A stretch of DNA of 64,000 nucleotides from Dermanyssus gallinae (GCA_003439945.1 QVRM01007063.1:248001-312000); one strand, 5' to 3'. Counted from the first letter of the stretch, positions 1 to 12,609 are shown. Translations and numbers: made by a program. Notes: a model not told the origin generated them from the sequence alone.

Positions 1-1270
1 GAACAGTGGCACGACTTACACCGACACTTGTAGTCATCTCTCTAATGCTTGTGGAAGGTCGCGTATTTGGGCTTCTCACTGTCCGCGGTCGTCCGGCTTC
101 GTAATGATGGCCCTGAAATGATCCAGTTTCGCAGATCAAACGATGAAGTCTCAAAAACATTTTTCAGCCAGGTATTCGTCAGTGTGGAAAACACTCTGCG
201 TACAATCGGTGTGCAAGGCTCGCGTTACCGTCTGCTTTACCATAAAAAAGGCATTTGTGAATCGGCACATCACTATACACGTGGTAGAAACGCCTGCACT
301 TTATAATGGAATAAATTGGATAGTGTAGACTTAGCTAGACGATTGCTACAACGCGAGAGACTTACGAACGATAAACAACAATACACGACGTACGTCTAGC
401 GCGTAGGACAGCCGGGCGAAGAATGGATGTTAGGCCATGCTTTCTCGATCTATTTATTCACTCAGAGGACGTCGTAGCGTTCTTATAGGAATAATGTTAA
501 ACCATGAAATCGGATCTTCCTGAACATTTGGCATCTTGAGTGTTCCACCTGTCCTCGTCGCTGATTGATCTGCTGAAAATTACGCATTATCACAGCGTGC
601 GTACTTCAGGTTCGTAGGTCTGATGGTGATGACGCTGCTGCTGATGTCGTCACGGTGTACGTTGGATTAGACGCTTGTTCGACATCGACGGCGCCAGTAG
701 TTGGCTGTTCTTTTGATACATTGTGTCTAAATTTGTCACAATATCACAGATTGCCCGTGCATTTAGTGAATTTTCGCGTCTTTGTTACTGAGGTTGCGGC
801 ATCTTCTATTTCCCGGCATATCTTTAGCTTGCTTCGCCATTGCCTCTAACCGACGCTATCTATGCCCGCGCTGCTTAACGAAGACTGCTATCCTATAGAC
901 AAACGACTCGGTGTGCTGGCCGGTATTTGTTCGAGCAAGATTTGAAGTAAATAAATAGTTTTCTGAGTTCTTAAAGGTTTGACAGTGACTTGATTGACAA
1001 AGAAAGCGAACATCCAAGCTGCAGGTATGCACTCACACCCGATATGACCATAGGGGGATTGAAGTTACTTTGCCACCACAGGCGTCAGCTCTATCAATTT
1101 GGTACCAAAATGATTCACTAAGGATGCACGTTTGTCTGGACGTATTGGTTCTGCGCGCGTAATAGAAAACAAATTGAAATTCTAGGCGTAAAAGTTCAAA
1201 CATGCGAAAATAAAATTATAATTTTGCAAACTCTTCTTAATATCACAATAGTCATTGCGCCAGCTAAGGG
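1..1270. other. No recognised feature
   Basis: Only short open frames. A plus-strand frame near 150-300 looks faintly like a Tc1 transposase N-terminus, but not enough to call. Confidence 0.3.
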
Positions 1271-1279
1271 TATAATTTC

Positions 1280-1556
1280 TTTAAATTTCTAAATGAAAAT
1301 ATATAGAATTTTCTCCCGAATGCACCGGTATGTTCGGCTCGGTTTTTCAATTAAGGAATTCGTCCCCTCACAATCGTGCATTTTGTAAACGTATGTCAAG
1401 ACAGTCACCTCAATTTTCACAATTAATAAAATTATTAAAAATGATCTCACTCCTATACAAAGCATTTTCGCTCCGCTGTTTATAGGCCAAAATGATTTTC
1501 TCACCGAGCTTGACCATACCCTAGCGTTTTAGCCCCAAAAATGCTGACACCCTGTA
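1280..1556 (-). mobile_element. End of a TA-flanked DNA transposon
   Basis: On the minus strand a TA dinucleotide at 1555-1556 is followed by CAGGGTGTCAGCATTTTTGG, the form of a Tc1/mariner-type terminal repeat. It abuts an AT-rich tract. The opposite terminus was not found, so the left boundary is a guess. No transposase frame is visible. Confidence 0.4.
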
Positions 1557-1569
1557 CATATATATATTT

Positions 1570-4180
1570 TTTTTTTATAGAAAAGGGCGAATTACTGTAC
1601 ATACTGTGACTCGAGTATGGATTGAGAAGTGTCCCACATCCTAGCTCGAACAGTGTGGGACTCGACCTCAGCGGATAGACCTTAGCCCGCTGAGATCCAT
1701 ATTTACTTAAGCTCCACTTTCTAATGGCCCAGATTTTCATAGAACAGTATTGTGCGCCATTAAAAAAGTAGCGAGTACCACTCGAATTACTTGACTGGGG
1801 TCATTCACAAGTTCCCCCAACGCTCGACGTGATTTGTGTCAACACCTGCAAACCTGTACCGTTGAAACTCATGTCATCGATTGACGGCATGTCGAAATCT
1901 GGCTCTCCTGAGATTTCCCCTAGCTGCTCCCAGCTTCTTCGCAGAAATTGTGCCGTATTTGTAGTGTTTAAATTTCTTAAGAATGCCTCTGAGGAAAAAG
2001 GGATTTTGCAATTGTGAACTATAGCCGTTTCCAGTACCTAGGACCTTAGATGAATGTGAGCTGAGTCATCCTCCGCTCCTTTCTAACAGTGACCACAGCT
2101 CGCCCAGGGAAGAAAGCGGCCGTATTGCGAATAGAGTTTGTTCAGCATTTGGTTGACTTGCTCCTTTGTGGGCACAAACCTAGGCTTTTGTGCGTTACCT
2201 CCTTTTACTATCTTGTAAGGCTTTCTCCAAAGATCGTCTTCGATCTCCTTGGAAATCTTGTGTCAGTAAATGTCTGCTTTTACCAATTTCTCGTTTTAAT
2301 GTGGCTCTACACTTTTGAAAATTTAGGAATTAGCCAAAGCTCGAGACCTATTATCGAGTTTTACGTAGCTCTTTAGCTGACGCCCTGCTTTATTGCAGTC
2401 AAATCTCTTCTAAGTAATGGTCTTGTTCCACTGATATTTTGGCTGGCGGTTTGCCCGTTTTAGGTGTACGAACGTTACTTTTATCGGAACGCCTTAACCC
2501 TTTTCTAGGGGTTTGGAATCGACCGGTGTAAGTGATTGCCTTGCTAGTTTCGATTTTAAAATGATTACTTATATAGTTACAGCAAGATTTCATAGCAAGT
2601 TCTGTCACTTGCGCGTGTCGTGGGTGACTGCCCCTCTAAGGTAGGCTTTACGCAGTACTGGTCACGGAGATTTTCTGCTTCAGTAAAAACTTTTCATTTC
2701 ATGTATGATCGCAAAGCGTTAGGTCAACATGTGAGTTTAATCCTTGCTCTAACTCTGAACAAATATGTCATAACGAGGTATTCCAATCGAGTAGCGTTTT
2801 TACTATTTTATCCCTTTTTCCTTGATCCACATGTTTTGTCGTCTGCGTTAAGTCCCCACGTGCTTAATGCACTACTGACGTTGGGTGTTGACTCGCAGAA
2901 TTCAGTAAGAAACCTTTCAATGTCTTTCTGTAAGCATTTCGGGCTAAAGTAGCATGAGTAAAGTCTCTAGTCATTGGCTACGTCCACTGGATATTGTTAG
3001 CTGCTCCTTTTGTTAGGTCGCTGCGCCCCACTGAGTGAGGCCGTTGTCTCAAGGCCTTCGTAGGTGGTCCTCTTCTGTAAATGCTCCTATGAGAACTGTT
3101 CGAATGTAGACATGTGGAATGGTGTCACCTTAAAGGTGACACAAAATATGGGGCCTCCACAGGGAAACTCACTTGCTGCCTTTTGACTGCTTGACTAATT
3201 GTGGTCGCCCATCGCGGCTTTGGAGCTTTCGGCATAATAGCTACATTGCATTTCAACATTGTACATAATTAACGTCTGGTCGTCGTTACATACAATTAGA
3301 ATATTTTAGCGACTGTCGCACAGCTTGTATATATGACTATATGCGAGAGTCAGCGAGCATTCGATAATCAGGGTCTCTTTCTACCACGATTTACGTTTTT
3401 TAAATGTGAGCACAAAAATTGTCGGTGCCCTCGTGCCATCACGTTAACCACCATCACGGTTTTCCTTACACATGCCGCTTGATTTTTGGTCAATTGATTC
3501 CAGCACCGTAGCTTACAATTTCTGAGGGTGGTCTTCAGATTCACGCGTTTTGCCTTGTGTTTCGGTAAACGCAGCTCTAATGCACTCTTTTCTTGCACCT
3601 TGTACCTCGGGAGCCGCTATTACTTTAGCGTAGCGTTTTTTCCACGAATGCGCTGAAGCTGGCATAACCTTCTTGATTGATTTTAGGAGGATCTTGTCTA
3701 TTTTGTGTTAAATAAAGGTGTCCCCCCTACATTACCACCCCGAAGTGCTCTCTCCTTAAACGTTTCCTTTGCCAATCCTGCGAGCTGACCTTTATCGGCC
3801 TGTGGCCACCAGTGTCAAGTGCTCTTTGGTTTCTTGTCGTTTTTCGCCATAGATGTTATACATCGGTTGTCACTAAGATCCTTTTTTAAGTAAGAAAAAT
3901 GCTTTTCCGCACGCCCGCTGATATAAATGGCGGTTAGTGTGGGGCTCAACACCAGCAGAGAGTATTTGACTAAATCCTGTCCGCGTGTAATACCCGCTAA
4001 AAACCACCTCCCCCAGCCTCTTACCAGCTCAAAATTTTAAAGCAGTATTTTGAAACTAGGGCGGGGGAGCCTTGTGCTCAACTCTCACTTGTGTCTTCGG
4101 GTACTGAGCCGGGGAGGGATACGACTAATACGCTAGCTTGGCAAATTTTGTTAATCTGCGTTCATTGCCGCTGCGTCCGC
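1570..4180. other. Unrecognised AT/GC-mixed sequence
   Basis: Several open frames of 60-110 codons on both strands, none recognised. Apart from the small palindrome at 3122-3142 I see no structure. It may be the decayed remainder of the minus-strand retroelement whose zinc knuckle lies just upstream (4386-4640). Confidence 0.3.
3122..3142. repeat. 21-bp palindrome
   Basis: GTGTCACCTT, one A, then AAGGTGACAC: perfect 10-bp arms. It could be a hairpin or a dimeric binding site; the context gives no function. Confidence 0.6.
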
Positions 4181-4385
4181 CGTTAAGTCTCTAACGAGGT
4201 TGAAGGAGGCTTTGCCTCGTGTCCTCTACTTGGCTTTGTTAAGCCCTTCTCCCCCATGTCAAGGTTTGCCGCACTATTCTCTTTCACCGGGCAACTGTCC
4301 GAGGTGGGGGGGCTTTGTCGTTTGTATCTTACTTAATGCCTTCCAGCCATTTCTTCCGTTTGACGGTTTGCCCTCCTCTCCTCTG

Positions 4386-4640
4386 TTACCGGGGAACTAA
4401 CACAACTAGACCTATTTGATTTCTTTGCAGATTGTCCACCCTATTTTGTAGGCAGGACACGCCATGTGTTTGCCGAATGCCCAATCGCAAAGCATTCATA
4501 GCATTTTTTTCGTTTTTGCAGTGCAGTTCCTTGCTATATATCCGGTGGCTTTGCAGCAATAGCATCCGCGGTCTCGGGTAATTTTTTTGACACAGCTTTA
4601 TGCAGCATGGCCCATTCCTTAGCATCTCATACAGCACACG
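4386..4640 (-). mobile_element. Possible LINE ORF1/gag zinc-knuckle relic
   Basis: The minus strand near 4520-4440 reads KRKKCYECFAIGHSANTW, a CX2CX4HX4C knuckle with the last Cys replaced by Trp, followed by a stop after VLPTK. Such knuckles occur in ORF1/Gag of non-LTR and LTR retroelements. No linked ORF2 could be read downstream. Confidence 0.4.
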
Positions 4641-4649
4641 AGATCAATT

Positions 4650-6080
4650 CATTCGATATATGGAGTTTCTCCTATGTCGTCTCTATGTCGTGTTAGGCTA
4701 TTTTTAGTACAGTAGTTGTCTCCATCGCTTTTCTCACTTCTTTATAACGTGTCTTTTTCGGGCATCTGTAGAGCGTCCTGGGACAGTCGGCCGACCCCTG
4801 CTGCCGTTTGCCGGGATTCGGGACCTTTGTGGTTTCCGAGGCACTCTCCAGTCTTTCTTATTCACCGGTGCCCCTACTTGGCTGGCTTTTGGGTGCTTCT
4901 GTTAGGCAATTTCCTTGAACGGGGTTTTCTCCGTCCATACAAGCCATAATCATACTTTCGTCTATGAAGTTGTCTGCCTCTTTCCTTCTCTAGTTCCTCA
5001 TTCCAGTTGTTTGGTAAGCAAAAGCAATGAGTGCCTTATGCTACTTAGATCTGTACTGGTGCACTATAACGCTGCTATAGCTATACACTATGGAATGCAA
5101 TTTTGCTATATATACGCTTAATGTGTACACCTTTATGTAGTGCAATTATATAATATCTATTTGTACATTATGCTTGATACTTTTGCATAGCATCATGTTT
5201 TATTGTGATAACTTTCTTTAGTTAAGCAGCCGTAAAAATTTAAATAACTTGCGAATTGTGATTTTATCCGATTATACATGAACGGCGGCAATCTTCATAC
5301 AGAAAACTCCGGGTTCAACTGTTGAAGGTTTCAGAGAGTCCACCACCGCGGCGTGCCAAACCAGGGCGTGTCCTCTTTAGCAAGGAACCAAGGTTGTGCC
5401 ATTCCGGCTTTCCTTGTTTGAGCGTTCGATTCCTGGAAGCCCATGAATACACGGATTACCTACAAATCGTAGCACAACGTGACTGCGTTATTAACGTCCG
5501 AGTGCTTGTACATCTTTGCTTTTATGTCCCTACGTATTCGCCTTCGTGCCCGGGCAGGTGTGAACGCTTCGCACATTCGCGGGTTAGACGAAGACCGCTA
5601 ATGATAGTGAAATCTAGAAGGCAACGAACGTTTTTTAGCCATTTGTCTCCCGCAAACAAACATTCTACATGATGCGGCAGCCTAATAAAAAAATAACTGA
5701 TGTGTTTCAGCTTAAATTCTGCATCCAAATAAAAAATATAAGTAAGTAGTTACTGACATGCGTGCTTGCTCTGCACGGAAATATAGTCTAGGGTACTAGC
5801 GCGCTATTCATGGTTGTCATATACAGAAGTGCGGCTGATTTGATTCCTGTTGGGAATCAAATATTTATTAAGCGTTGCTCATTGATTGGCCTTTGACTTT
5901 ATAGATAAACTAAACTTTTGAGAGTGATCGGTCATGCTGCCAAAAGAACTGTTGGGGAAACCCGAGAAGTCCCCATATGTCTGGCTCTCTGCACATTGCA
6001 TATATGCCTCACGGTGATTCCAAGCCCGTAGGAGACGGATTATAGTCTATAATTAGAAACAACTTCCTAAAACGTGTTTT
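4650..6080. other. No recognised feature
   Basis: A 116-codon plus-strand frame at 5322-5672 has no recognisable motif and overlaps a 68-codon minus frame; both are probably chance. Confidence 0.3.
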
Positions 6081-6084
6081 ACTA

Positions 6085-6336
6085 CATAATAACGCCCCAT
6101 AAACAGTGATTCAGTTAATTCAGGTTTGGACTACTAGAAGGCCACGAGTGCTCTTTCGGAATAGGCGTATATGCTTTGCCGGCCATCCTTGCATCAAATG
6201 ACTGATATGAATGGTAAACAAAGCCCTGCGTTCTCCTCCAAGAGAAAAGAGTTTGGAGCCGGTGTACTACGAGCATTATGTGTTGTCTAATCCGATTTTG
6301 GAAAAGTACCTTCGAGATTTTTTTTAACGCAATCAT
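6085..6336 (-). mobile_element. Tc1/mariner-like transposase scrap
   Basis: The minus-strand frame ends SWPSSSPNLN, then a stop, then ITVYGALLC. This resembles the 'WPARSPDLNPIE.VWGAL' block around the last catalytic acidic residue of Tc1-like transposases, with the acidic residue lost. Upstream residues match weakly. Confidence 0.35.
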
Positions 6337-6660
6337 GAAGAAGAGACAAATGTCAGCATATTTTCAAACGTTCTCTGCTATTTAAGGGTGAATTGGCCAT
6401 GACAGATGGGAACTAAACATATACCGCAGTATAACATGTGGAACAACGCTAAAGAAAGGGTTGTGCAAATTGATTATAAACGGATTTAAAAAAATGTGAC
6501 CGAGCAGACTCTTGCACAAAAACAATTCGGCGTCCGGAGATGTCGGGGAACTCGCGATTCAATCAATGTGCCATAGTCAGAGACAACGAGCTGTGGCCAA
6601 AATCAGTCTACGTGTATTATATATCTTATAGACTGCGTCACGGCCTTGGACAAAATACCC

Positions 6661-7447
6661 GCCGGTTCTTAGAGCTAGCCGGTTCTTACAACCCGCCGGT
6701 TCTTAGAGCCAGTCGGTTCTTAGAGCCAGCCGGTTCTTACAACCCACCGGTTATTAGAGCCAGCCGGTTCGTAGAGCCAGTTGGTTCTTAGAGCCAGCCG
6801 GTTCTTACAAGCCACCGGTTGTTAGAGCCAGCCGGTTCTTACAACCCACCGGCTATTAGAGCCAGCCAGTTCTTAGGGCCAGCCGGTTTTTAGAACCCGT
6901 TGGTTTTTACAACCCGTCGATTCTTAGAGCCAGCGGGTTCTTACGACCCGCCGGTTCTTGAAGCCAGCCGGTTCTTACAACCCGCCGGTTGCTAGAGCCA
7001 GCCGGTTCTTACAACCCGCCGGTTGCTAGAGCCAGCCGGTTCTTACAACCTGCCGGTTGTTAGAGCCAGCCGGTTCTTACAACCCACCGGTTATTAGAGC
7101 CTGCCGGTTCTTAGAACCAGCTTGTTTTAGAACCCGCCGGTTCTTAGAGCCAGCGGGTTCTTAGAGCCAGCCGGTTCTCACAACCAGCCGGTTCTCACAA
7201 CCCGCCGGTTTTTCAACTCGCCGATTCTTAGAGCCAGCGGGTTCTTACAACTGCCGGTTCGTAGAGCCAGCCGGTCCTTAGAGCACGCCGGTTCTTAGAG
7301 CACGCCGGTTCTTAGAGCCCGCGGGTTTTTAGAGCCAGCCGGTTCTTAGAGCCAGCCGGTTCTAAGGGCCAGCCGGTTCTTACAACCTGCCGGTTTGTAG
7401 AGCCAGCCGGTTCTTAGAGCCAGCCGGTTCTTACAACCCGCCGGTTC
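6661..7447. repeat. 17-bp minisatellite, about 45 units
   Basis: Tandem array of a 17-bp unit in two main variants, CCGGTTCTTAGAGCCAG and CCGGTTCTTACAACCCG, which often alternate to give a 34-bp higher-order period. Since 17 is not divisible by 3, any frame repeats every 51 bp, i.e. 17 residues (seen as RFLEPAGSYNPPV...). Units are 80-100% alike. No gene context, so it is not a coding repeat. Confidence 0.9.
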
Positions 7448-7449
7448 CG

Positions 7450-8390
7450 ACATCCAAGTATCCCGTTCTAAGCGTAATTTCAAGTTTATTTGTTAATGAC
7501 ACTGTACTGGTACAGGGTGAGCATCATGTGTTGCGGGTGAGGCAAAATGTGGGAACTCCGCAGGGATACACGGGCTGCATCTTTTTTACTTTCTGCCCGC
7601 CGAATTTGGTCGGTTATATTCGACAAGAGTACCAAAAGACCATGGTTATGATGTACGCCAATGCCATAGTGGTTTCTAATCATAAACCCACTTAGGTGCC
7701 ATAAAGCGCATCATTTCGCTCGCAAAAGTCCTTCTTATTCAAAAAGGGCTAGGAAATAATTGACATTATTAAGACAAATACGGTAAAAGGGTCAATTAGT
7801 TGCCAAAGACTTTATACGTTACGGTGACTAACTCTTGGACTTTGTCAACTTCTTTCTGTTGTGAGAGCATACATTATACGTCCCAGTTTATTTAAGACTT
7901 CGGCTTTATTATACTGAGACTGATTTTCACAGTGCACATCGTCAGGACAGCTCTAGTACTCTTTATAGAGAACCAGGCGATGCCTGTCGACTGTTCGTTC
8001 CCACAGCAGTAGCACTGTTCTACGTCAAGATTGTTTTAAGGCTCATGTATGATCTTGACAGAAAATAAAGACATCTCACTTAGGCAAACTTAGTTTTAAA
8101 GGTGCTTAACACTGTATTTGATGCGATTGCTTTGCTTGCATTTGCGGGTAAGAGACCGCTATGTGCACCTAATGTCAGGCTATGTACCATTTGTTAAAAT
8201 AATTCGACCTTAACTGCCTGAATTAAAATAATTCGACCTTACGAAAATATATCCGTATTCTTGTTATATGCATACGTAATATAGGTAATATACGTGTGAT
8301 GATAAAATAACGACAGCAAATGCTAACATGGCAAAATGTTTACTTGATTAGATACATGGCTTGGTTATTAAAACTATATATGTATATATA
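7450..8390. other. No recognised feature
   Basis: AT-rich sequence, including a near-duplicate phrase 'aattcgacctta' at about 8201 and 8227. No gene or element is recognised. Confidence 0.3.
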
Positions 8391-8392
8391 TA

Positions 8393-9438
8393 CAGGGTGT
8401 GACTGAAAGGTTTTTAAAGCGTGCATGGAATTGTAGAGCTCGTTAAAGCAAATATTTTTTTCCAATAGAACATGGTCTCTGAGACGTCTTGTTTCGGAGT
8501 GAGAGTGAAATTACTACAATTTGTGACACTGGTGTTTTTGCCCGACATAGGAGCCCAAAATGTGCTGTTGCGAGACAACCAGTCCTCCTAGACAGAAACG
8601 AAACCTTCGAGTTTGTGATAAAAACTGCTCCATCTGGAGAATATGCAAGGCCGGTCAGAAGACGCGACACGGTCGCTTAGAAGAGAATTCGCCAAAAATG
8701 AACTTCTTTATTAACGTTCACGCCAAATACTTCAGAATCATAACCCTACAACTAATCACAGCGCTAAAAACAGACATATTCGGCCAATGGGCAGTTCAGC
8801 AGCGATCATTTTGGTACCAAATATATGTCAAGGCGAGCTGTGGTTGCGGAGTAATTACGATTTTTCGGTGGGCATGTCCAGATTAAGTACATGAAAATTG
8901 ACGCGCTGCGGCTGTCGCGCGACACGTCGGCGGTAGTGAGCGTCGCCACACAGTCATGTTACATGCACTTAATCTGGACATGCCCTCCGAAAAATCGTAA
9001 TTAACCCGCAACCACAGCTCGCCTTAACATATATTTGGTACCAAAATGATCGCCGTTGAATATGTTCGTTTTAGCGCTATGAGTGGTTGTAGGGTTATGA
9101 TTTTGAAGTATTTGGCGTGAACGTTAATAAAGAACTTCATTTTTGGCGAATTCTCTTCTAAGCGACCGTGTCGCGTCTTCTGACCGGCCTTGCATAGTCT
9201 TCAGATGGAGCAGAATACGAACACGAAGGTCTGCTTAGTTTCTGTCTAGGAGGACTGGTTATCTCGCAACAGCACATTTGTGCTCCTATATGGGCAAAAA
9301 CACCAGTGTCACAAATTGTAGTAATTTCACTCTCACTCCAAAACAAGACGTCTCAGAGACTATGTTCTATTGAAAAACTCTAACTTAACGAGCTCTACAA
9401 TTCCATGCACGCTTTAAAAACCTTTCAGTCACATCCTG
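8393..9438. mobile_element. Palindromic (foldback) DNA element, copy 1
   Basis: 1046 bp. It starts CAGGGTGTGACTGAAAGG and ends with the imperfect inverse CCTTTCAGTCACATCCTG, flanked by TA on both sides. The whole element is an inverted repeat: each half carries the blocks GGAATTGTAGAGCTCGTTAA, TTACTACAATTTGTGACACT, AGAAGAGAATTCGCC and GCAACCACAGCTCGCC (or complements), meeting near 8925. There is no transposase. The TA target and CAGGGTGT end suggest mobilisation by a Tc1/mariner-type transposase (inference). Confidence 0.85.

Positions 9439-9442
<4 letters not shown>

Positions 9443-9487
<45 letters not shown>
9443..9487. repeat. (TA)n array
   Basis: About 45 bp of TA dinucleotides directly beside the right end of palindromic element copy 1. 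Confidence 0.9.
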
Positions 9488-9490
<3 letters not shown>

Positions 9491-9603
9491 TTGTGTGTCT
9501 CAAGATATACATTTGTGGTGTAATAATATTGCACATCCCGCTCAGGGCATAACTATGAATCGCCTAATCCGAAGGCGTTAGGTCCAGGTTTGAGCTCGTC
9601 GAC

Positions 9604-11530
9604 CTAGCCAGGGTACTTCTCACCGAAAAGGCTTTCTCTCTCTGAGCATTTATGGCAGACGTTCCAGTAAATACTCGCCAGCCTCCTTGCCTCCTGTAGC
9701 AAGTACGAATTTTCTACCGACATCGTTGAGCAGTTTCTTCGTGAGCAACCGTGATGTGTCAACGTGTGTGGGTAAGCGACGCTTGAATACTGTATGCACC
9801 TGGCTGCTTCCGCTAGGGCTACCGCGTGTCCAGGGCGGGCTATGCCCAAATCGATCATTGAAGGCGCTAAAGAGTTTATTACGGTTACATCCCACACCAG
9901 AATTTAGCCCTGCTCGAAAAGAGTAAGGGTTATGCCATCAGGTCTCCTTCCGTCGTCTTTGACTACACCAAAAAGAGGTTCCAAAATGCTGGAATAGCCT
10001 GCCGAGTGTAGCACTTTACGAAATATCTCAATCATGGCTTAGTGGCGCGCGATTCTGCCTGAACTTTGCGGACAGGGAAGTCCATGGTGACCTAGGAGAT
10101 CGACCTTGTTACCGCATCTGCACCGATGTAGGTAGAGTAGCTCAGTTTCTAACCTCAATCCGATCGTATTCGTATAGACTCATCGTTCAGGAGGGTACCC
10201 AGCTGAGGCTTGGGACGGCGTGCAGCCGGCGGGGAAACTGTCTGTAACCTCGCTTACGGCCGTAGTTGTTCGCTTCCATTGGCCGCTCCATCGACCGTTG
10301 CTTGCTAGCTCTGAGCACGCGCGCTGAAAAAAAGGAGTTTCTGGTAGAGGCTCACAGGATCCGATGGCGTTATCCTGAGTCTGCTCAAGCATGACCCAGA
10401 AGTTTGCAGCCGCCCGGGGGTACGATAAACGTGTGAACTGCGACTGAAAGAGAAATTCTTTAGGCAGGCGGGCTCAGTCTACCTCTTGCTACCGGTAAGA
10501 AGGCCTAAAGTAAGGAATCAAACGATTTCCTATTTAGAAATGGTGTGAACTTCACACTTAATTGGGTTCAGCTCCAATCCACTGTATGTGGCAAAACTAA
10601 ATATTTTCCAATGGCTTTGTCGTTTAAATGTGAAAGACTAAGTGGACTCTTGAGTGAGTTAACCAAGTCTTTAACAACAAGACAAAACAGAGCGATTTGG
10701 AGTGAGGGGATCTCCATGTTAAACCCCTACAGCCGAAGTGAGCAGTGCCGAGGGCAAGACCAAGTGCAATGGGTCATCGTAGGACAATTTTATTTGGTGA
10801 TAAATGGCAACGGCCTCATTTCCAACCACCCTCAACAAGTGATCCCTCCTGACAGTGCTAAACGCGTTCTCAAAGTCAAGTTTAACTAGCACGGATAGAT
10901 CGAGCCGAGAATCATTAGAAGCCCTGGTAGCATGAGTCATTATTTCAGCACCCCACTTTGTGAAAAAACCCTCCTGGTGAAATGCAACCGCTAAGTTAAT
11001 AACATTCCTAGAGTCCCTTACTGCCAATGTTGCCGCGATCCTACGTAGCACCGATGAACAAGCGTCTTTTTTCTTCAGTGCCTCGCTCCGAAGATAATAG
11101 GACATCACCTTGGATGAGGAGCTCCCCATCGCAGTACGCCGATTACCTTTGCTAGCGCCTTTCTAAGCCCGTCCGATGAGCAGCCAAAGGTCGTTGAGAG
11201 AAGGTTCTGTAGAAGTCACGGTCTGATAAAATTCAGACCGGCGCCCGACCTCTTTGAAAATGATCCAACAGCATAGCGAACATCCTCGACCGGGGTAGAA
11301 GAAAGGATGTTTTCCCGTAACGACGCTGCGGTGGCTGGTTCATCGGCCATTACGTCGTCAGACGGAAGAAGGCGCGCTGCGCCTGACACGTCCTCGTACG
11401 AAAGTTTCACCGACACAGCTACCTGGGCGCTTCGAGCAAACTCGGTCGTTTTGGCAGCTAAAGTTTGGCTGCGCACCAAACTAGCGCTCCTTTCACTCAT
11501 ATATTGTATGTTTTTATTCTTTGTTTCATA
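9604..11530 (-). mobile_element. Decayed RLE-type LINE (same family as 48.0-49.5 kb)
   Basis: Read right to left. 11500-11216 has an N-terminal region with KLSYEDVSGAARLLPSDD. 11129-10719 has reverse-transcriptase finger/palm sequence with LVKLDFENAFSTVRRDHLLR. 9897-9604 has the end of a restriction-like endonuclease, WDVTVINSLAPS, then ARPGHAVALAEAARCIQY. The order and the tail match the 48-kb copy. Stops and frameshifts separate the blocks and the catalytic palm motif C is not intact. R2/NeSL-like affiliation is inferred from the RLE. Confidence 0.7.
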
Positions 11531-12120
11531 GTGGGCTAGATACTATTGCACTATCACGTTTAATGAGATATTATTAACAGTGGACGGCCCATGTTTCGAA
11601 CTCACGGCTTTCAATGCACGCTAGGCAATAACTTTGTCACCAAGCCACCTTGCTCGGTAATAAGAGTAAAACCTGCCCACAACACCTCAGTATAGAGGCC
11701 ATGTTAAATTTGTTTACAGTTAACCTTTGTGCCGTAATAAGGTTGGTGAGCTCTCGCTCTCCCTTTGTTTTTACTTCCTTCGCATAACACGACATGAAAC
11801 TAACCCGATATTTTCGTTTACAATTCTTTTGAGGCTCACACGTAACACCTGAATGTCTCTAGCAAGCCGTTGCTGGGACCAGCGAGGTTCCCCAACTTAC
11901 GAATTCTATGAACAGTTAGTTTCACAGCGTTCCGACTAAGTTTAAATATCTATATCCTAAATTTAACTGAGACGTAATATTTACCATACGCACGCTAAGC
12001 ATACTGGCTTTAGTAATCCTTTGTTATACGTACATAGATACTAACTCAAGAAATATCCATACACATAAATGTCTTTGCACTTCACTAACTTTAGCTTGTT
12101 GCGTGTGTGTCTGTTCTTTA
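11531..12120. other. No recognised feature
   Basis: AT-rich; no open frame of note. I searched here for further lipase exons (GHSLG motif) on the plus strand without success. Confidence 0.3.
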
Positions 12121-12121
12121 A

Positions 12122-12298
12122 AATAGCCTTGGTGCCGGTAAACTGGGCATGAAGGAGCCTGTTGGTCATCTTGATTTCTACATGAATGGCGGAATACAAC
12201 AGCCGGGCTGTTTGTTGTTAGACTGTACGTATTTGCCTGTCCGTGCAGACTCGTGTACGGGCCTAGTATTCCATGAATATTTGAAGAGCGATATATGA
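12122..12298 (+). pseudogene. Orphan exon of a secreted lipase (pancreatic-lipase-like family)
   Basis: A 58-codon open stretch from 12122 to TGA at 12296. It contains [24 protein letters not shown] and a later DSC, matching the conserved 'GH.DFYPNGG..QPGC' block of arthropod and vertebrate neutral lipases (lipid ester hydrolases). The usual Pro after Y is Met here. No GHSLG nucleophile exon or other exon is visible nearby. The last codons (AGC GAT ATA TGA) merge with palindromic-element sequence from about 12288. It could be a captured or stranded exon, or one exon of a gene with long introns; I favour a fragment. Confidence 0.6.
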
Positions 12299-12392
12299 AA
12301 TTGTCCAATGGAACATTGTCTCTGAGAAGTCTTGTTTTGGAGTGAGAGTGAAATTACTACAATTTGTGACACTGGTGTTTTTGCCCGACGGT
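12288..12392 (+). mobile_element. Fragment of the palindromic element family
   Basis: Carries GATATATGAAATTG, then TCCAATGGAACATTGTCTCTG and TTACTACAATTTGTGACACT through TTTTTGCCCGAC, as in copies 1 and 2. An internal ~27 bp (the GAGCTCGTTAAGG part) is deleted and the right half is missing. The outer terminus is replaced by the lipase sequence. Confidence 0.7.
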
Positions 12393-12573
12393 CAAAGCTG
12401 TTCGAAGTTTGGTACGATCTATGGCGAAATTGATATGGCTGTTTGTGCCGTTTATGTAACCAGCCGTGCCCTATCTATCATCTCGATACCTGTCAGAGAG
12501 CTATTTCTCTTGCGCAGTTAGCTCGATGATGATATTGTATTACTTATTCATAAACATAGGTGTTTTATTACAA

Positions 12574-12575
<2 letters not shown>

Positions 12576-12605
<30 letters not shown>
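12576..12605. repeat. (TA)n array
   Basis: Short TA run directly before the hairpin at 12605-12660. Confidence 0.85.

Positions 12606-12609
<4 letters not shown>

Noticed and set aside
6661..7447. CRISPR array or coding repeat protein
   Set aside because: Units are contiguous with no spacers, and 17 bp is not a codon multiple; it is a minisatellite.
8443..8886. Open frames inside palindromic element copy 1 (63-108 codons) as a transposase
   Set aside because: No acidic triad or DNA-binding motif; frames on opposite strands mirror each other because the sequence is palindromic.
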